Source: Bacteroidales bacterium (GTDB taxonomy: Bacteria > Bacteroidota > Bacteroidia > Bacteroidales > Paludibacteraceae). Taken from it: a stretch of DNA of 26,374 bases. The position numbers were made by a program, and so were the translations under genes. Of this stretch, positions 14,488 to 23,034 are shown piece by piece. Below the pieces are notes generated by a model. The model saw nothing but the letters and a program-made list of their open reading frames with translations, was not told where the DNA came from and ran no database searches. Location: contig CAAFZS010000028.1 of the NCBI GenBank assembly GCA_900767595.1, positions 1 to 26,374 of the forward strand, in the 5' to 3' direction. The first letter of the stretch is position 1. Each line of letters opens with the position of its first letter.

Positions 14488-15453
14488 GTGAAGCGAGCGA
14501 TTGTTCTGATAACGGTGGTCTTGCTCGGTCGCATAATGTTGCGAGCGCAGTTTGACCCCATGTTAGGGCAGTACGCGGTCCTTCCTACGGCCTATAACCC
14601 TGCGGCGGCAGGAGAGGGCGATTTGATGAAGGTAGCGGGTCTGCATCGCATGCAGTATATCGGGATAAAGAACGCGCCGATGACCACGTACTTCTCGTTT
14701 ACCTCTCCTTTTGTGATTGGTAAGACCAAGCATGGGGCGGGGGTAAGGTTTATGAACGATCGTTTTGGTCTGTTTACGAATCAGTCCTTGCATGCGCAGT
14801 ACTGCTATAGGCAGCCGCTCGGGAAAGGACATTTGAGTGCGGGAGTGGATCTTGGGTTTATCAATGTGGGGTTTAAGGGGGATAGTGTGAATTTGAGTGA
14901 TATGAAGACCTCTTATTTTGATCAGAATGACCCATTGATTCCGACGAGTTTGAAGTCAGATATGAAGTTTGATTTAGGGGTTGGAGTTTATTACGCTACG
15001 CCGGTTTGGTGGGTGGGTGCGAGTTACTCGCACGTTACGCTCCCGCGTGCGGAATTAGACATGGAGAACGGCAAGCAGGTGGTGGTTCCGGTCGTAGGGA
15101 CGATGTATGTGAGTGGTGGATATCGGGCGAAGTTGCCGCATCATAAGGAGTGGGCATTGACGCCTTCGGCGATGGTGATGTCGGATTTCCGGTCTTGGGA
15201 TGTGAATATGACGTTGATGTGCGAGTATATGAATAAGTATCGTTGGGGATTGGGGTATCGCATATTGGGAAGTGTGAATTTATTGGTGAACATTGATATT
15301 ATTAACGGGTTGGTAATTGGGTACACGTGTGAGTTGCCGACGAGTCGGTTGTTAACGGAGAGTTTTGGAACGCACGAGATATATTTAGCGTATAGTTTTG
15401 AGATTCTCAAACCCAAGCGGACCAATAAATATAAGAGTGTAAGATATTTATAA
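14488..15453 (+). CDS. porP: type IX secretion outer-membrane protein PorP/SprF family
   Basis: A 321-residue PorP/SprF protein, an outer-membrane beta-barrel partner of the type IX secretion machinery. The N-terminus MKRAIVLITVVLLGRIMLRA followed by QFDPMLGQY is a signal peptide plus the typical opening FDPMLGQYxxLPTAYNPAAAGE; GLHRMQYIGIKNAPMTTYFS is also typical. Alternating hydrophobic strands continue to the end. I choose the GTG at 14488, since it gives an ideal signal peptide; a TTG at 14467 lies inside the upstream gene and adds a charged extension. Codons end in G or T far more than in the gld genes behind it. Together with gldKLMN it forms the porPKLMN arrangement known from Porphyromonas gingivalis. 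Confidence 0.92.
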   Translation: MKRAIVLITVVLLGRIMLRAQFDPMLGQYAVLPTAYNPAAAGEGDLMKVAGLHRMQYIGIKNAPMTTYFSFTSPFVIGKTKHGAGVRFMNDRFGLFTNQSLHAQYCYRQPLGKGHLSAGVDLGFINVGFKGDSVNLSDMKTSYFDQNDPLIPTSLKSDMKFDLGVGVYYATPVWWVGASYSHVTLPRAELDMENGKQVVVPVVGTMYVSGGYRAKLPHHKEWALTPSAMVMSDFRSWDVNMTLMCEYMNKYRWGLGYRILGSVNLLVNIDIINGLVIGYTCELPTSRLLTESFGTHEIYLAYSFEILKPKRTNKYKSVRYL

Positions 15454-15473
15454 ATTTAAAAACAAAAATAGTT

Positions 15474-16829
15474 ATGACAATGAAATGTAAAATGCTATCT
15501 CTCGCTATTTTAGCGATGGCAATGATTAGTTGCAACAAGCCTGCAGGAGAACTGGTAGGTGTTCCAACAAGTAAGTTTTCGGAAGCCAATCCGTATGGTA
15601 TGGTTCTCGTTCATGGTGGTTCTTTTATGAAGGGTGCGAATACCCAATCCGCCATTTTTGAGGAGCCGGATAATCTGGTAATGGCTTCGGTAGAGCCCTT
15701 CTGGATTGACCAAACGGAGATTACGAACTCCGAGTATCATCAATTTGTTAACTGGGTACGTGATTCGATTGCTTATACCTTGCTGGTGAATGCAGGTATG
15801 ACGGATTATGCTATTGTTCCCAGGAACGGGGACTTTGACGAGGAGAACTTCGCTATCAACTGGAAGAAGAAGATTCCTTGGGCCGGCAAAGATGAGGAAG
15901 TAAAAGAAGCTTTGGCTCCGATGTTTAATTCGGATGGTGCAATCAATGCCAACAAGCTCTATTATGCTTATCGTTGGATGGACTACGAACAAGCGGTTCT
16001 GCCCATCAACCGTTACCAAGCCTCTGCCGGTGGATATAACCCGAATGCTGTAGCGCGCGTGGATACCGCATGGATTGATGAAGACGGACATATTCAGGAA
16101 CGCACGATTGAGCGTACTATTCGTGAGCCACGCGATTTCTATTCCTATCGTATTATAGTTGTTTATCCTGACACGCTTGTTTGGGCGCGTGATTTCCAAT
16201 ATTCGTTCAATGATCCGCTCATTCGCAAGTACTTCTCTCACTCGGGGTATGCTGAATATCCGGTAGTAGGTGTTAGTTGGGAGCAAGCAATGGCTTTTTG
16301 TAATTGGCGTACCGCTTTCTTCAACGCCCACAGTGTAGAAGATGTGCAAGACTACCGTCTTCCCACGGAAACGGAATGGGAGTATGCGGCTCGTGGTGGA
16401 AAGAAGATGGCCACTTATCCTTGGGGTAACAGTTATGCCCGTTCAGCTGACGGCTGTTTCTTTGCGAACTTCAAGCCCTTCCGTGGTTCGTATGGCGATG
16501 ATGAAGGAACGACCACAATGCGCGTAGGTTCGTTCCGTCCGAACGACTTCGGCTTGTACGACATGGCCGGTAACGTAGCCGAATGGACCTCGACTACGTA
16601 TCAAACCACGAATAATTCCACTACCCATGATATGAATCCCAACCTCGTGCATTATGCGCACAAGGAGGATCCGGATTACCTCAAGCGCAAAGTCGTTAAG
16701 GGTGGTAGTTGGAAGGATATCAGTTATTTCATGCAATGCGGCGTACGCACGTTTGAGTACCAAGACATGGCTCGCTCGTATATCGGTTTCCGCTGCGTTC
16801 GCAGTCATATCGGAGGGGGGAAGAAATGA
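15474..16829 (+). CDS. gldK: type IX secretion lipoprotein GldK/PorK
   Basis: A 451-residue lipoprotein with a formylglycine-generating-enzyme/sulfatase-modifying fold, here a structural part of the periplasmic GldK-GldN ring of type IX secretion. The signal sequence ends in a lipobox MISC with Cys20 as the lipid-bearing residue. The fold is marked by FWIDQTEITNSEYHQFV, VVGVSWEQAMAFCNWR, YRLPTETEWEYAARGG, DFGLYDMAGNVAEWT and VVKGGSWKD with GFRCVRS at the end. A second ATG two codons later is an alternative start, with no effect on the mature protein. It follows porP after 20 bases. The family call rests on both fold and position in the operon. Confidence 0.95.
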   Translation: MTMKCKMLSLAILAMAMISCNKPAGELVGVPTSKFSEANPYGMVLVHGGSFMKGANTQSAIFEEPDNLVMASVEPFWIDQTEITNSEYHQFVNWVRDSIAYTLLVNAGMTDYAIVPRNGDFDEENFAINWKKKIPWAGKDEEVKEALAPMFNSDGAINANKLYYAYRWMDYEQAVLPINRYQASAGGYNPNAVARVDTAWIDEDGHIQERTIERTIREPRDFYSYRIIVVYPDTLVWARDFQYSFNDPLIRKYFSHSGYAEYPVVGVSWEQAMAFCNWRTAFFNAHSVEDVQDYRLPTETEWEYAARGGKKMATYPWGNSYARSADGCFFANFKPFRGSYGDDEGTTTMRVGSFRPNDFGLYDMAGNVAEWTSTTYQTTNNSTTHDMNPNLVHYAHKEDPDYLKRKVVKGGSWKDISYFMQCGVRTFEYQDMARSYIGFRCVRSHIGGGKK

Positions 16830-16850
16830 TTGAGGATTGAGGATTGAGGA
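16828..16850. repeat. heptamer tandem repeat after gldK (3.3 copies)
   Basis: GATTGAG three times (16828-16848) plus GA. The first unit begins within the gldK stop codon (TGA, 16827-16829). It occupies the first third of the gldK-gldL spacer, the only spacer of more than 20 bases in this operon. Confidence 0.85.
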
Positions 16851-16894
16851 AATAATAAATTGAAGAATGTTAAATTAAAAAAATAGATAAAAGT

Positions 16895-17941
16895 ATGGCT
16901 AAGCAAGCTCAAAAATCGAAATTCATGCAATGGTATGAATCGTATGAAGGAAAAAAAGTAGTAAACATGGTGTACTGCCTTGGTGCCTCTGTGGTTATCG
17001 TCGGTGCGCTCTTTAAGATCATGCACTTCCCGGGTGCCGGTCCGCTGTTGATGTTAGGTATGTGTACTGAGGCACTTCTGTTCGCTATCGGTTGTCTTGA
17101 CAAACCGCACGTAGAGTTCAAGTGGTCGAATGTCTTCCCTCAACTCATTGGTGAAGGTGCAGACCCCGAAGAATTAGAAGAACTGGCTTCCAAGCCCCGT
17201 CCTACGTTGTTAGGTATGGGTAGTGAGAACGGTACCGCAGATGCTAAGAAAGCGAACGTTCCCGCTTTGACCGACAAGGAGTTTGAGGCATTGAAGGGCT
17301 CCATCACCGATTTGGCACACACCGCATCGCAACTCTCCGAGTTAGGTAAGATTGCGGAGACCACGAATAAACTGACCGAGAAGATGAACGCAGCCGGTTC
17401 CGCAGCTGACCGCTTCGTAGAGAGTCAGAATAAACTGGTCACCGGTAGCGAGGAAATCGTTTCGTCGCAAAAACAAGTGGTAGACACCCAAAAGCAGATG
17501 ATGGATGCCCAGAAACAGGCTCTGGCACAAGTGGCAGAGAGTCAGAAGTCCATTGCTACCGCTACCACCGCTATGGCAGGCAGTTTGAGCAAAAACAGCA
17601 CCGACCTCACTTCCGCTTACCAAGGCATCATCAATGAGATTGGCGCAGTGGCCAAGACCACGAAGGACTATGGTCAACAAGCGACCACCATCAATCAGAG
17701 GCTGACGGCTCTTAACTCTGTTTATGAGTTGCAAATCAATGCAATGCAAGCGCAAGTGAATGCGTTCAATACGCAGACCGCACAGATCAATAACCTCTCG
17801 CAGTCGGTACAGAAAGTGCAAAACGCTACCACCGAGGCCGCTAAGAGCAGTGAGGCTTACCAAGAGGAGGCACAAAAGTTATCCAAGCAGGTAGCTGACC
17901 TCAATAAGATTTACGGAAACATGCTAACCGCCTTAAAATAA
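16895..17941 (+). CDS. gldL: type IX secretion motor protein GldL/PorL
   Basis: A 348-residue inner-membrane protein, the stator-like subunit of the proton-driven motor that powers type IX secretion (and gliding in motile relatives). Two membrane helices lie near the N-terminus (residues about 22-43 and 50-67), with GASVVIVGALFKIMHFPG and LGMCTEALLFAIG. Lys41 and Glu59 fall where my recollection of the Flavobacterium protein places the essential Lys27 and Glu49. The rest, after about residue 100, is a long cytoplasmic coiled coil full of Gln, Ala, Lys and Thr. It is followed after 6 bases by its partner gldM. Confidence 0.96.
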   Translation: MAKQAQKSKFMQWYESYEGKKVVNMVYCLGASVVIVGALFKIMHFPGAGPLLMLGMCTEALLFAIGCLDKPHVEFKWSNVFPQLIGEGADPEELEELASKPRPTLLGMGSENGTADAKKANVPALTDKEFEALKGSITDLAHTASQLSELGKIAETTNKLTEKMNAAGSAADRFVESQNKLVTGSEEIVSSQKQVVDTQKQMMDAQKQALAQVAESQKSIATATTAMAGSLSKNSTDLTSAYQGIINEIGAVAKTTKDYGQQATTINQRLTALNSVYELQINAMQAQVNAFNTQTAQINNLSQSVQKVQNATTEAAKSSEAYQEEAQKLSKQVADLNKIYGNMLTALK

Positions 17942-17947
17942 ACGACT

Positions 17948-19489
17948 ATGGGAGGAGCAAAAAACTGTCCGGAAACCCCGAGACAAAAAATGATTGGCAT
18001 GATGTACCTCGTACTCACCGCCATGTTGGCGTTGAACGTGAGTGCGGATATCATCAACGGTTATGCCGAGGTAGACGATAGTCTACACTCCACCATCAAC
18101 ATGGTGGAAGACAACAACCATTGGTACTACCAATCCTTCCAAGCGAAACTCGAGCAGAACCCCGAGAAGACCCGCGAGTGGTACAATCGGGCGCAGGAAG
18201 TGAAGGTACAATCCGATTCGTTGTATAACTACATTCAGGACTTTAAGGACCAACTCGTTCGCATGGCGGATGGTAAGGACAAAGCCGTTCCCGGCGCTAC
18301 CGTACGTCAGATGAAGAAAAAGGATGATACGAACATCCCTCACCAGTATGGTCTGAACGAAGGCAATGGTAAGATCCTCAAGGATAAGATCATTGCTTAT
18401 CGCGAGTTCATGAAGCAGATTAGTAATAACACTATGGCTAAGGAACTTGATGTCACTTTCGATGTCAATGATACCGAGAACGCGAACGGCGAAGCCATCC
18501 ATTGGGAAGAGTCGCTCTTCCATGAGATGCCGGTTTGCGCTACGCTGACCATGCTCACGAAGTTCCAAAACGATGTCCGCACCGAGGAGAGTAACGCACT
18601 CGAATGGCTCGACAACCAGACGGATGCCGGTGACTTGCGTGTAAACAAACTGAAAGCGTATGTCATCCCGAAATCCGACTACGTCATTCGTGGAGCTAAG
18701 TATTCGGCTCAGATTATCTTAGCGGCTACGGACTCGACGCAGAACCCCGAATATTACATTGAGGGGCAACGTATCAACAGTAACGGTTTATACGAAGTTG
18801 TTGCTTCGGGTACGGGTATAAAGAAATATAAAGGTCAGATTGCCTTCCTCAACAACATGGGTGAGATGGAGTATTTGCCTTTCGAGAGCAGTTATAGTGT
18901 AGGAGAGCCCAGTGTAACGATTTCGAACACGGACCTCAACATCATGTATCGTGGCTTTGAGAACCAGTTCTCTATCTCCGTTCCGGGGGTAAGTAACGAT
19001 AAGATCAAAGTCTCTGTTGACGGTGCTGCTGTTAACCAACGCGGCGGGTTATGGATCATCAAACCCCACGAGTCTTCCAAGTCGGTTACCATCAGTGTGC
19101 AAGCCGAATTGGAGGGTAAGATGCAGCCGATGGGTAGTCAGACGTACCGCGTTAAGGCATTGCCCAAACCGGGAGCATACTTTAAGAGCGGAGACAGCGA
19201 GTATCAGGATGGAAACATCTCCCGTGGTGCGCTCTTGAATCCGAACGCCGTAGTGATTGCCTCCTATGGTCCGGACGGTCTGTTGGACTTGCCGTTTAAG
19301 ATTACCGGTTTTAAGGTGAACATCAATGGTACGCTTTCGGATGTGAAGGGCGATCATTTCACCAAGCAGCAACTCGATAAACTGGGCAAACTCAATAAGG
19401 GTGCCATTGTCGTTATCACCGACGTTCACGCTAAGGGCCCGGATGGTAAGGATGTACGACTGAGTCCTATTCCACTTTCACTGAACTAA
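17948..19489 (+). CDS. gldM: type IX secretion motor protein GldM/PorM
   Basis: A 513-residue protein with a single N-terminal membrane helix (MIGMMYLVLTAMLALNVSAD, residues 15-34) and a long periplasmic part made of successive beta-rich domains. It forms a dimeric rod that carries force from GldL across the periplasm to the GldK-GldN ring. The opening GAKNCPETPRQKMIGMMYLV and the segment VIRGAKYSAQIILAATDST are family hallmarks, as are the later Ig-like domains (PGVSNDKIKVSVDGA). Length and place between gldL and gldN are as expected. Confidence 0.96.
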   Translation: MGGAKNCPETPRQKMIGMMYLVLTAMLALNVSADIINGYAEVDDSLHSTINMVEDNNHWYYQSFQAKLEQNPEKTREWYNRAQEVKVQSDSLYNYIQDFKDQLVRMADGKDKAVPGATVRQMKKKDDTNIPHQYGLNEGNGKILKDKIIAYREFMKQISNNTMAKELDVTFDVNDTENANGEAIHWEESLFHEMPVCATLTMLTKFQNDVRTEESNALEWLDNQTDAGDLRVNKLKAYVIPKSDYVIRGAKYSAQIILAATDSTQNPEYYIEGQRINSNGLYEVVASGTGIKKYKGQIAFLNNMGEMEYLPFESSYSVGEPSVTISNTDLNIMYRGFENQFSISVPGVSNDKIKVSVDGAAVNQRGGLWIIKPHESSKSVTISVQAELEGKMQPMGSQTYRVKALPKPGAYFKSGDSEYQDGNISRGALLNPNAVVIASYGPDGLLDLPFKITGFKVNINGTLSDVKGDHFTKQQLDKLGKLNKGAIVVITDVHAKGPDGKDVRLSPIPLSLN

Positions 19490-19504
19490 TAAAACTTTTA
19501 AGAT

Positions 19505-20446
19505 ATGAAAAAACTTTGTTTTATGGCTTGCTTATTAGGTTTATGCCTAACAGCCACAGCACAACACCAAATCACTTCGTTCTTTGATCACAATGGTATT
19601 GCACAAATCCGGACGGAGACGTATAATCCTCAATCGGATTCGATTGTGACAACCACCCATCGAGTAGAAGATGTTATTTGGTCAAAAGTCATTTATCGTG
19701 TCATTGATATGCGTTATAAGCAGAATTTCCAACTCTACTATCCTACGCGTTACGATGATCCGGATTATCGTTCGTTGTTTAAGGTTATCGTAGATGCCAT
19801 TGTCGATGGTATGCCCGTGTACGAGAAACGTATGGATCATATCAAGCCTGACTTCACCACTCCGTTGGAGCGCAAAGACTTACCGTCCATCTTCCTTGCC
19901 GACGATCCTACGGCGGACTATTCGGAGGATGCCAATCACTACGATATCGCTTCTTCGGATGCTATGTTGTTGCACTACGATGCGGCCAACGACTCCCTCT
20001 CTTTCCACTTCTATCCGTACGAGGGTTTTGTTCGTAACCAATTGAAGTACATCATCCAAGAGGTTGTGTTCTTTGACCGTCACACCTCTCGTTTGTATAG
20101 TAAGATTACCGCTATTGCTCCTTTGCAGTCGGATAAGATCATTTCTCGCGATGGCAACAACATCATGCAAAGTATCAACGAGTCGATGCTCTTCTGGATT
20201 GCTTTTGATGACTTGCGTCCGTATATGAACCACCAGTTCATCATTCCGTTCCAAAACGAGACCAAGCGTGTCACTTTTGATGAGTTCTTCCAAAAACGTC
20301 TCTACACCTCTTATATCTTAGGAGAAGGAAACATCTACAACCGTATGATTCCTGAGTACTGCACAACGAAGGAGGAGATCGAGAAGGAGCAACAGCGTAT
20401 TGCTACGGAGCTCATGAACTTCGAACAAGACATTTGGGAGTATTAA
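19505..20446 (+). CDS. gldN: type IX secretion periplasmic protein GldN/PorN
   Basis: A 313-residue exported protein; the signal peptide MKKLCFMACLLGLCLTATA is followed by QHQITSFFD. GldN pairs with the GldK lipoprotein to form the periplasmic ring of the type IX machine. Family features include VEDVIWSKVIYRVIDMRYKQ, with NFQLYYPTR after it, and IQEVVFFDRHTSRLYSKI later. The stop codon shares one base with the ATG of the next gene (TAATG), which suggests that the secretion operon is translated straight on into the FtsX-like gene. Confidence 0.95.
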   Translation: MKKLCFMACLLGLCLTATAQHQITSFFDHNGIAQIRTETYNPQSDSIVTTTHRVEDVIWSKVIYRVIDMRYKQNFQLYYPTRYDDPDYRSLFKVIVDAIVDGMPVYEKRMDHIKPDFTTPLERKDLPSIFLADDPTADYSEDANHYDIASSDAMLLHYDAANDSLSFHFYPYEGFVRNQLKYIIQEVVFFDRHTSRLYSKITAIAPLQSDKIISRDGNNIMQSINESMLFWIAFDDLRPYMNHQFIIPFQNETKRVTFDEFFQKRLYTSYILGEGNIYNRMIPEYCTTKEEIEKEQQRIATELMNFEQDIWEY

Positions 20447-21306
20447 TGGGTAAGCATCGTTTCTTTAATATGTATCTCACCTCCGCCATCAGCATTGCGA
20501 TGGTGTTGTTCTTGGTGGGACTGTTGGGCACAATGCTCCTCTCGGCGCATTCGCTCATGCAGCATATTAAGGAAAACATGGCGATGACGATTACCCTCAA
20601 GCCGCAAGCGCAAGTCGGGGCTACGGATGTACTCCACGAGTACCTCAATAATGCCCCTTTCACTAAGTCCGTTCGGTATATCTCCCAACAGCAAGCGCTC
20701 AAGGAGCATATCCAAGCGTTAGGAGAGGATCCCACCAAGTATTTGGGTTACAACCCTTTGCGGGCGAGTTTCGAACTCTACCCTTTGGCCACATATGCGT
20801 CTGTGGATAGCATGGAGGTTATTGAGAACTTAGTGCGTCAGCATGCCTGTGTAGAGGATGTGATGTTCCAGCGGGATATTGTCAAAGAGGTCAATACCGA
20901 CCTCAGCACCGCTTATATCGGCATTGTGGCTGTAGCGATTGTGCTCTTGTTCATTGCGTTGGCATTGATAACGAACACCATTCGGTTGCAGATATACTCC
21001 AAGCGGTTTATTATCCACACCATGTCGCTTGTCGGTGCCACGGCTTGGACCATCCGCCGTCCGTTCGTTAGACGGAACGTAATCAGTGGTATCTTATCCG
21101 GTCTTGTTGCCTTAGGGGTGTTGGCATTCATTGTTTATTATGTCCATCGCCGTTTAGGTGTTATCATCTTCCCGCTTACGATGACGAATATCCTGTCGAT
21201 TGTTGTTCTCGTTATCGGTAGTGGAATCATCATCACTTTAGGGGCTTCGTTCTTAGCCACTAATCATTATCTCCGCATGAAAGCGGACAATATGTATCGT
21301 ATATGA
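20446..21306 (+). CDS. ftsX: FtsX-family cell division permease-like protein
   Basis: A 286-residue inner-membrane protein with the FtsX topology: one helix near the N-terminus (AISIAMVLFLVGLLGTMLL), an extracytoplasmic domain of about 125 residues, then three helices (IAVVAIVLLFIALALI, VISGILSGLVALGVLAFIV, ILSIVVLVIGSGIIITLGA). In other bacteria FtsX works with the ATPase FtsE to activate cell wall hydrolases during division; no ftsE is in this window. The ATG at 20446 overlaps the gldN stop by one base; a TTG four codons earlier is less likely. It is followed by DUF3098 and uppP, a cluster I know from Bacteroidales. Confidence 0.88.
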   Translation: MGKHRFFNMYLTSAISIAMVLFLVGLLGTMLLSAHSLMQHIKENMAMTITLKPQAQVGATDVLHEYLNNAPFTKSVRYISQQQALKEHIQALGEDPTKYLGYNPLRASFELYPLATYASVDSMEVIENLVRQHACVEDVMFQRDIVKEVNTDLSTAYIGIVAVAIVLLFIALALITNTIRLQIYSKRFIIHTMSLVGATAWTIRRPFVRRNVISGILSGLVALGVLAFIVYYVHRRLGVIIFPLTMTNILSIVVLVIGSGIIITLGASFLATNHYLRMKADNMYRI

Positions 21307-21521
21307 AAACTGTTCAGAAAATCAATCTTATTCTCATCGCCATTGCGTTTGGTATCATCGTCTTGGGCTTTGCCCTGATGGTAGGTCAGCCCAGTGGTGC
21401 GGAATATAACCCCGATATTTTTTCTACTCGTCGCATCACGGTAGGGCCTATGATTGCCCTCTTCGGGTTTGTGATGATGTTAGTCGGTATCTTGTATCGT
21501 CCTAAAAACAAAGAGTCATGA
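21303..21521 (+). CDS. DUF3098 small membrane protein
   Basis: A 72-residue protein with two membrane helices (LILIAIAFGIIVLGFALMV and VGPMIALFGFVMMLVGILY) joined by a loop with GAEYNPDIFSTRRI. This pattern is the DUF3098 family, usually placed between ftsX and uppP in Bacteroidota; its function is unknown. Both ends overlap the neighbouring genes by 4 bases as ATGA, so it is tightly coupled to them, and a role at the cell envelope is likely but inferred from position only. Confidence 0.88.
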   Translation: MKTVQKINLILIAIAFGIIVLGFALMVGQPSGAEYNPDIFSTRRITVGPMIALFGFVMMLVGILYRPKNKES

Positions 21522-22318
21522 CTTGGTGGGAAGCGTTTATCTTAGGTCTTGTTCAAGGCTTAACGGAGTTTCTGCCCGTGTCCTCGTCCGGTCATTTAGA
21601 GATTGGTCAAGCCCTCTTGGGCACCGCGGGGGAGGAGAACCTCACGTTTGCTATCGTAGTGCATACGGCTACGGTGTTGGCAACGATTGTTGTGTTTTGG
21701 AAACAGATTGTGGAACTCTTCCGCGGTACGTTCTTCACCAAAACGTGGAACAGCGAGAAGCAGTATGTAGCCAAGATCCTTGTTTCGATGATTCCCGTCT
21801 TCGTGGTCGGGATGTTCTTTAAGGACGAGGTCGAAGCGTTTTTCGGTAACGGACTGATGCTGGTAGGTATATGCTTACTCGTTACCGCAGCCCTGCTGGC
21901 TTTGAGCGAATGGATAAGCAAACGCCGCAAAGAGGGTCACGAGGTCACTTATAAGGACGCTATCCTCATCGGTTGCGCCCAAGCCGTAGCCGTACTGCCG
22001 GGCCTCAGCCGTAGCGGTACCACGATTGCGACGGGACTGATGTGCGGAGTGAAGAAAGAGGATGTAGCCAAGTTCTCCTTCTTGATGGTGCTGATACCTA
22101 TCTTAGGGGAAGCGTTCTTGAGTCTTATTGATGTAATGAAAGGCGAGGAGACGACTACCATCGGTTGGTTACCGCTCGTGGTAGGATTTATAGCGGCATT
22201 TATCTCGGGTGCTTTTGCGTGCCGGTTTATGATAGAGATTGTGCGTAAACAGAAACTCATATACTTTGCTATCTACTGCCTCCTTGTGGGTGCGGTAGCT
22301 ATCGTATATAGCTTATGA
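21518..22318 (+). CDS. uppP: undecaprenyl-diphosphatase UppP (BacA)
   Basis: A 266-residue integral membrane phosphatase that turns undecaprenyl diphosphate into the monophosphate carrier for peptidoglycan and other surface polymers, and gives bacitracin resistance when overproduced. The two signature motifs are intact: QGLTEFLPVSSSGHL (residues 13-27, with Glu17 and His26) and LPGLSRSGTT (160-169, with Arg165). About seven or eight hydrophobic segments are visible. Overlaps of 4 bases on both sides tie it to DUF3098 and truB. Confidence 0.96.
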   Translation: MTWWEAFILGLVQGLTEFLPVSSSGHLEIGQALLGTAGEENLTFAIVVHTATVLATIVVFWKQIVELFRGTFFTKTWNSEKQYVAKILVSMIPVFVVGMFFKDEVEAFFGNGLMLVGICLLVTAALLALSEWISKRRKEGHEVTYKDAILIGCAQAVAVLPGLSRSGTTIATGLMCGVKKEDVAKFSFLMVLIPILGEAFLSLIDVMKGEETTTIGWLPLVVGFIAAFISGAFACRFMIEIVRKQKLIYFAIYCLLVGAVAIVYSL

Positions 22319-23034
22319 ATTATTTAGAAGGGGAAATCATCGGGTTTGACAAACCCTATCGCTGGACGAGTTTCGATGTGGTCGGCAAGACCCGTTGGTT
22401 GCTCTGCCACCGGTTGGGGTATAAAAAGATTAAGGTGGGTCACACGGGTACTTTGGACCCCCTCGCCACAGGTGTAGTGGTGGTCTGCACGGGTAAGAAA
22501 ACCAAGTGCATTGACGAACTCCAGAACCACGACAAAGAGTACGTTGCCACCCTGCAGTTGGGAGCCACGACTCCGAGTTTCGATTTGGAGAAAGACATTG
22601 ACGCTACCTACCCTACGGCGCATATCACCCGCGAGCTCATTGACAAGGTCATCCCTACTTTCCTTGGCGAACAATGGCAAGTGCCGCCGGTCTTCTCCGC
22701 GGTGAAGGTGGATGGCAAGCGGGCGTATAAGTTGGCCCGTAAGGGCGAGCAGCCGGAGCTTAAGCCTAAGAAACTCGTCATTGACGAGATTGAGGTGCTC
22801 TCGTTTGATAAGGAACTTATGCAGTTGCAACTGCGTATCGTTTGTTCAAAGGGGACATACATCAGGGCTCTTGCCAGGGACATTGGTCAGCGCCTCGAAT
22901 CAGGGGCACACCTTATTAATTTAAGGCGCACGCGCGTGGGCGCGCTACGCGTAGAAGATTGTTTACAGTTTGAAGATTTTGAAAAACAGATAGAAAATGA
23001 AAAATTACTACATAATGAAACTGAGTCAATTTAA
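22315..23034 (+). CDS. truB: tRNA pseudouridine-55 synthase TruB
   Basis: A 239-residue TruB, which makes pseudouridine 55 in the T loop of most tRNAs. The catalytic motif VGHTGTLDPLATG with Asp48 is intact, preceded by GFDKPYRWTSFDVV; KEYVATLQLGATTPSFDLEKD and VPPVFSAVKVDGKRAYKLAR are also typical, as is SKGTYIRALARDIG near the end. The C-terminus is short, without an added PUA domain, as is usual in this phylum. It overlaps uppP by 4 bases, and its last 20 bases overlap the queA-like gene. Confidence 0.96.
   Translation: MNYLEGEIIGFDKPYRWTSFDVVGKTRWLLCHRLGYKKIKVGHTGTLDPLATGVVVVCTGKKTKCIDELQNHDKEYVATLQLGATTPSFDLEKDIDATYPTAHITRELIDKVIPTFLGEQWQVPPVFSAVKVDGKRAYKLARKGEQPELKPKKLVIDEIEVLSFDKELMQLQLRIVCSKGTYIRALARDIGQRLESGAHLINLRRTRVGALRVEDCLQFEDFEKQIENEKLLHNETESI

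Noticed and set aside
15510..16349. A 279-codon open frame on the minus strand
   Set aside because: It is antisense to gldK, which has clear family motifs, and shows no domain of its own.
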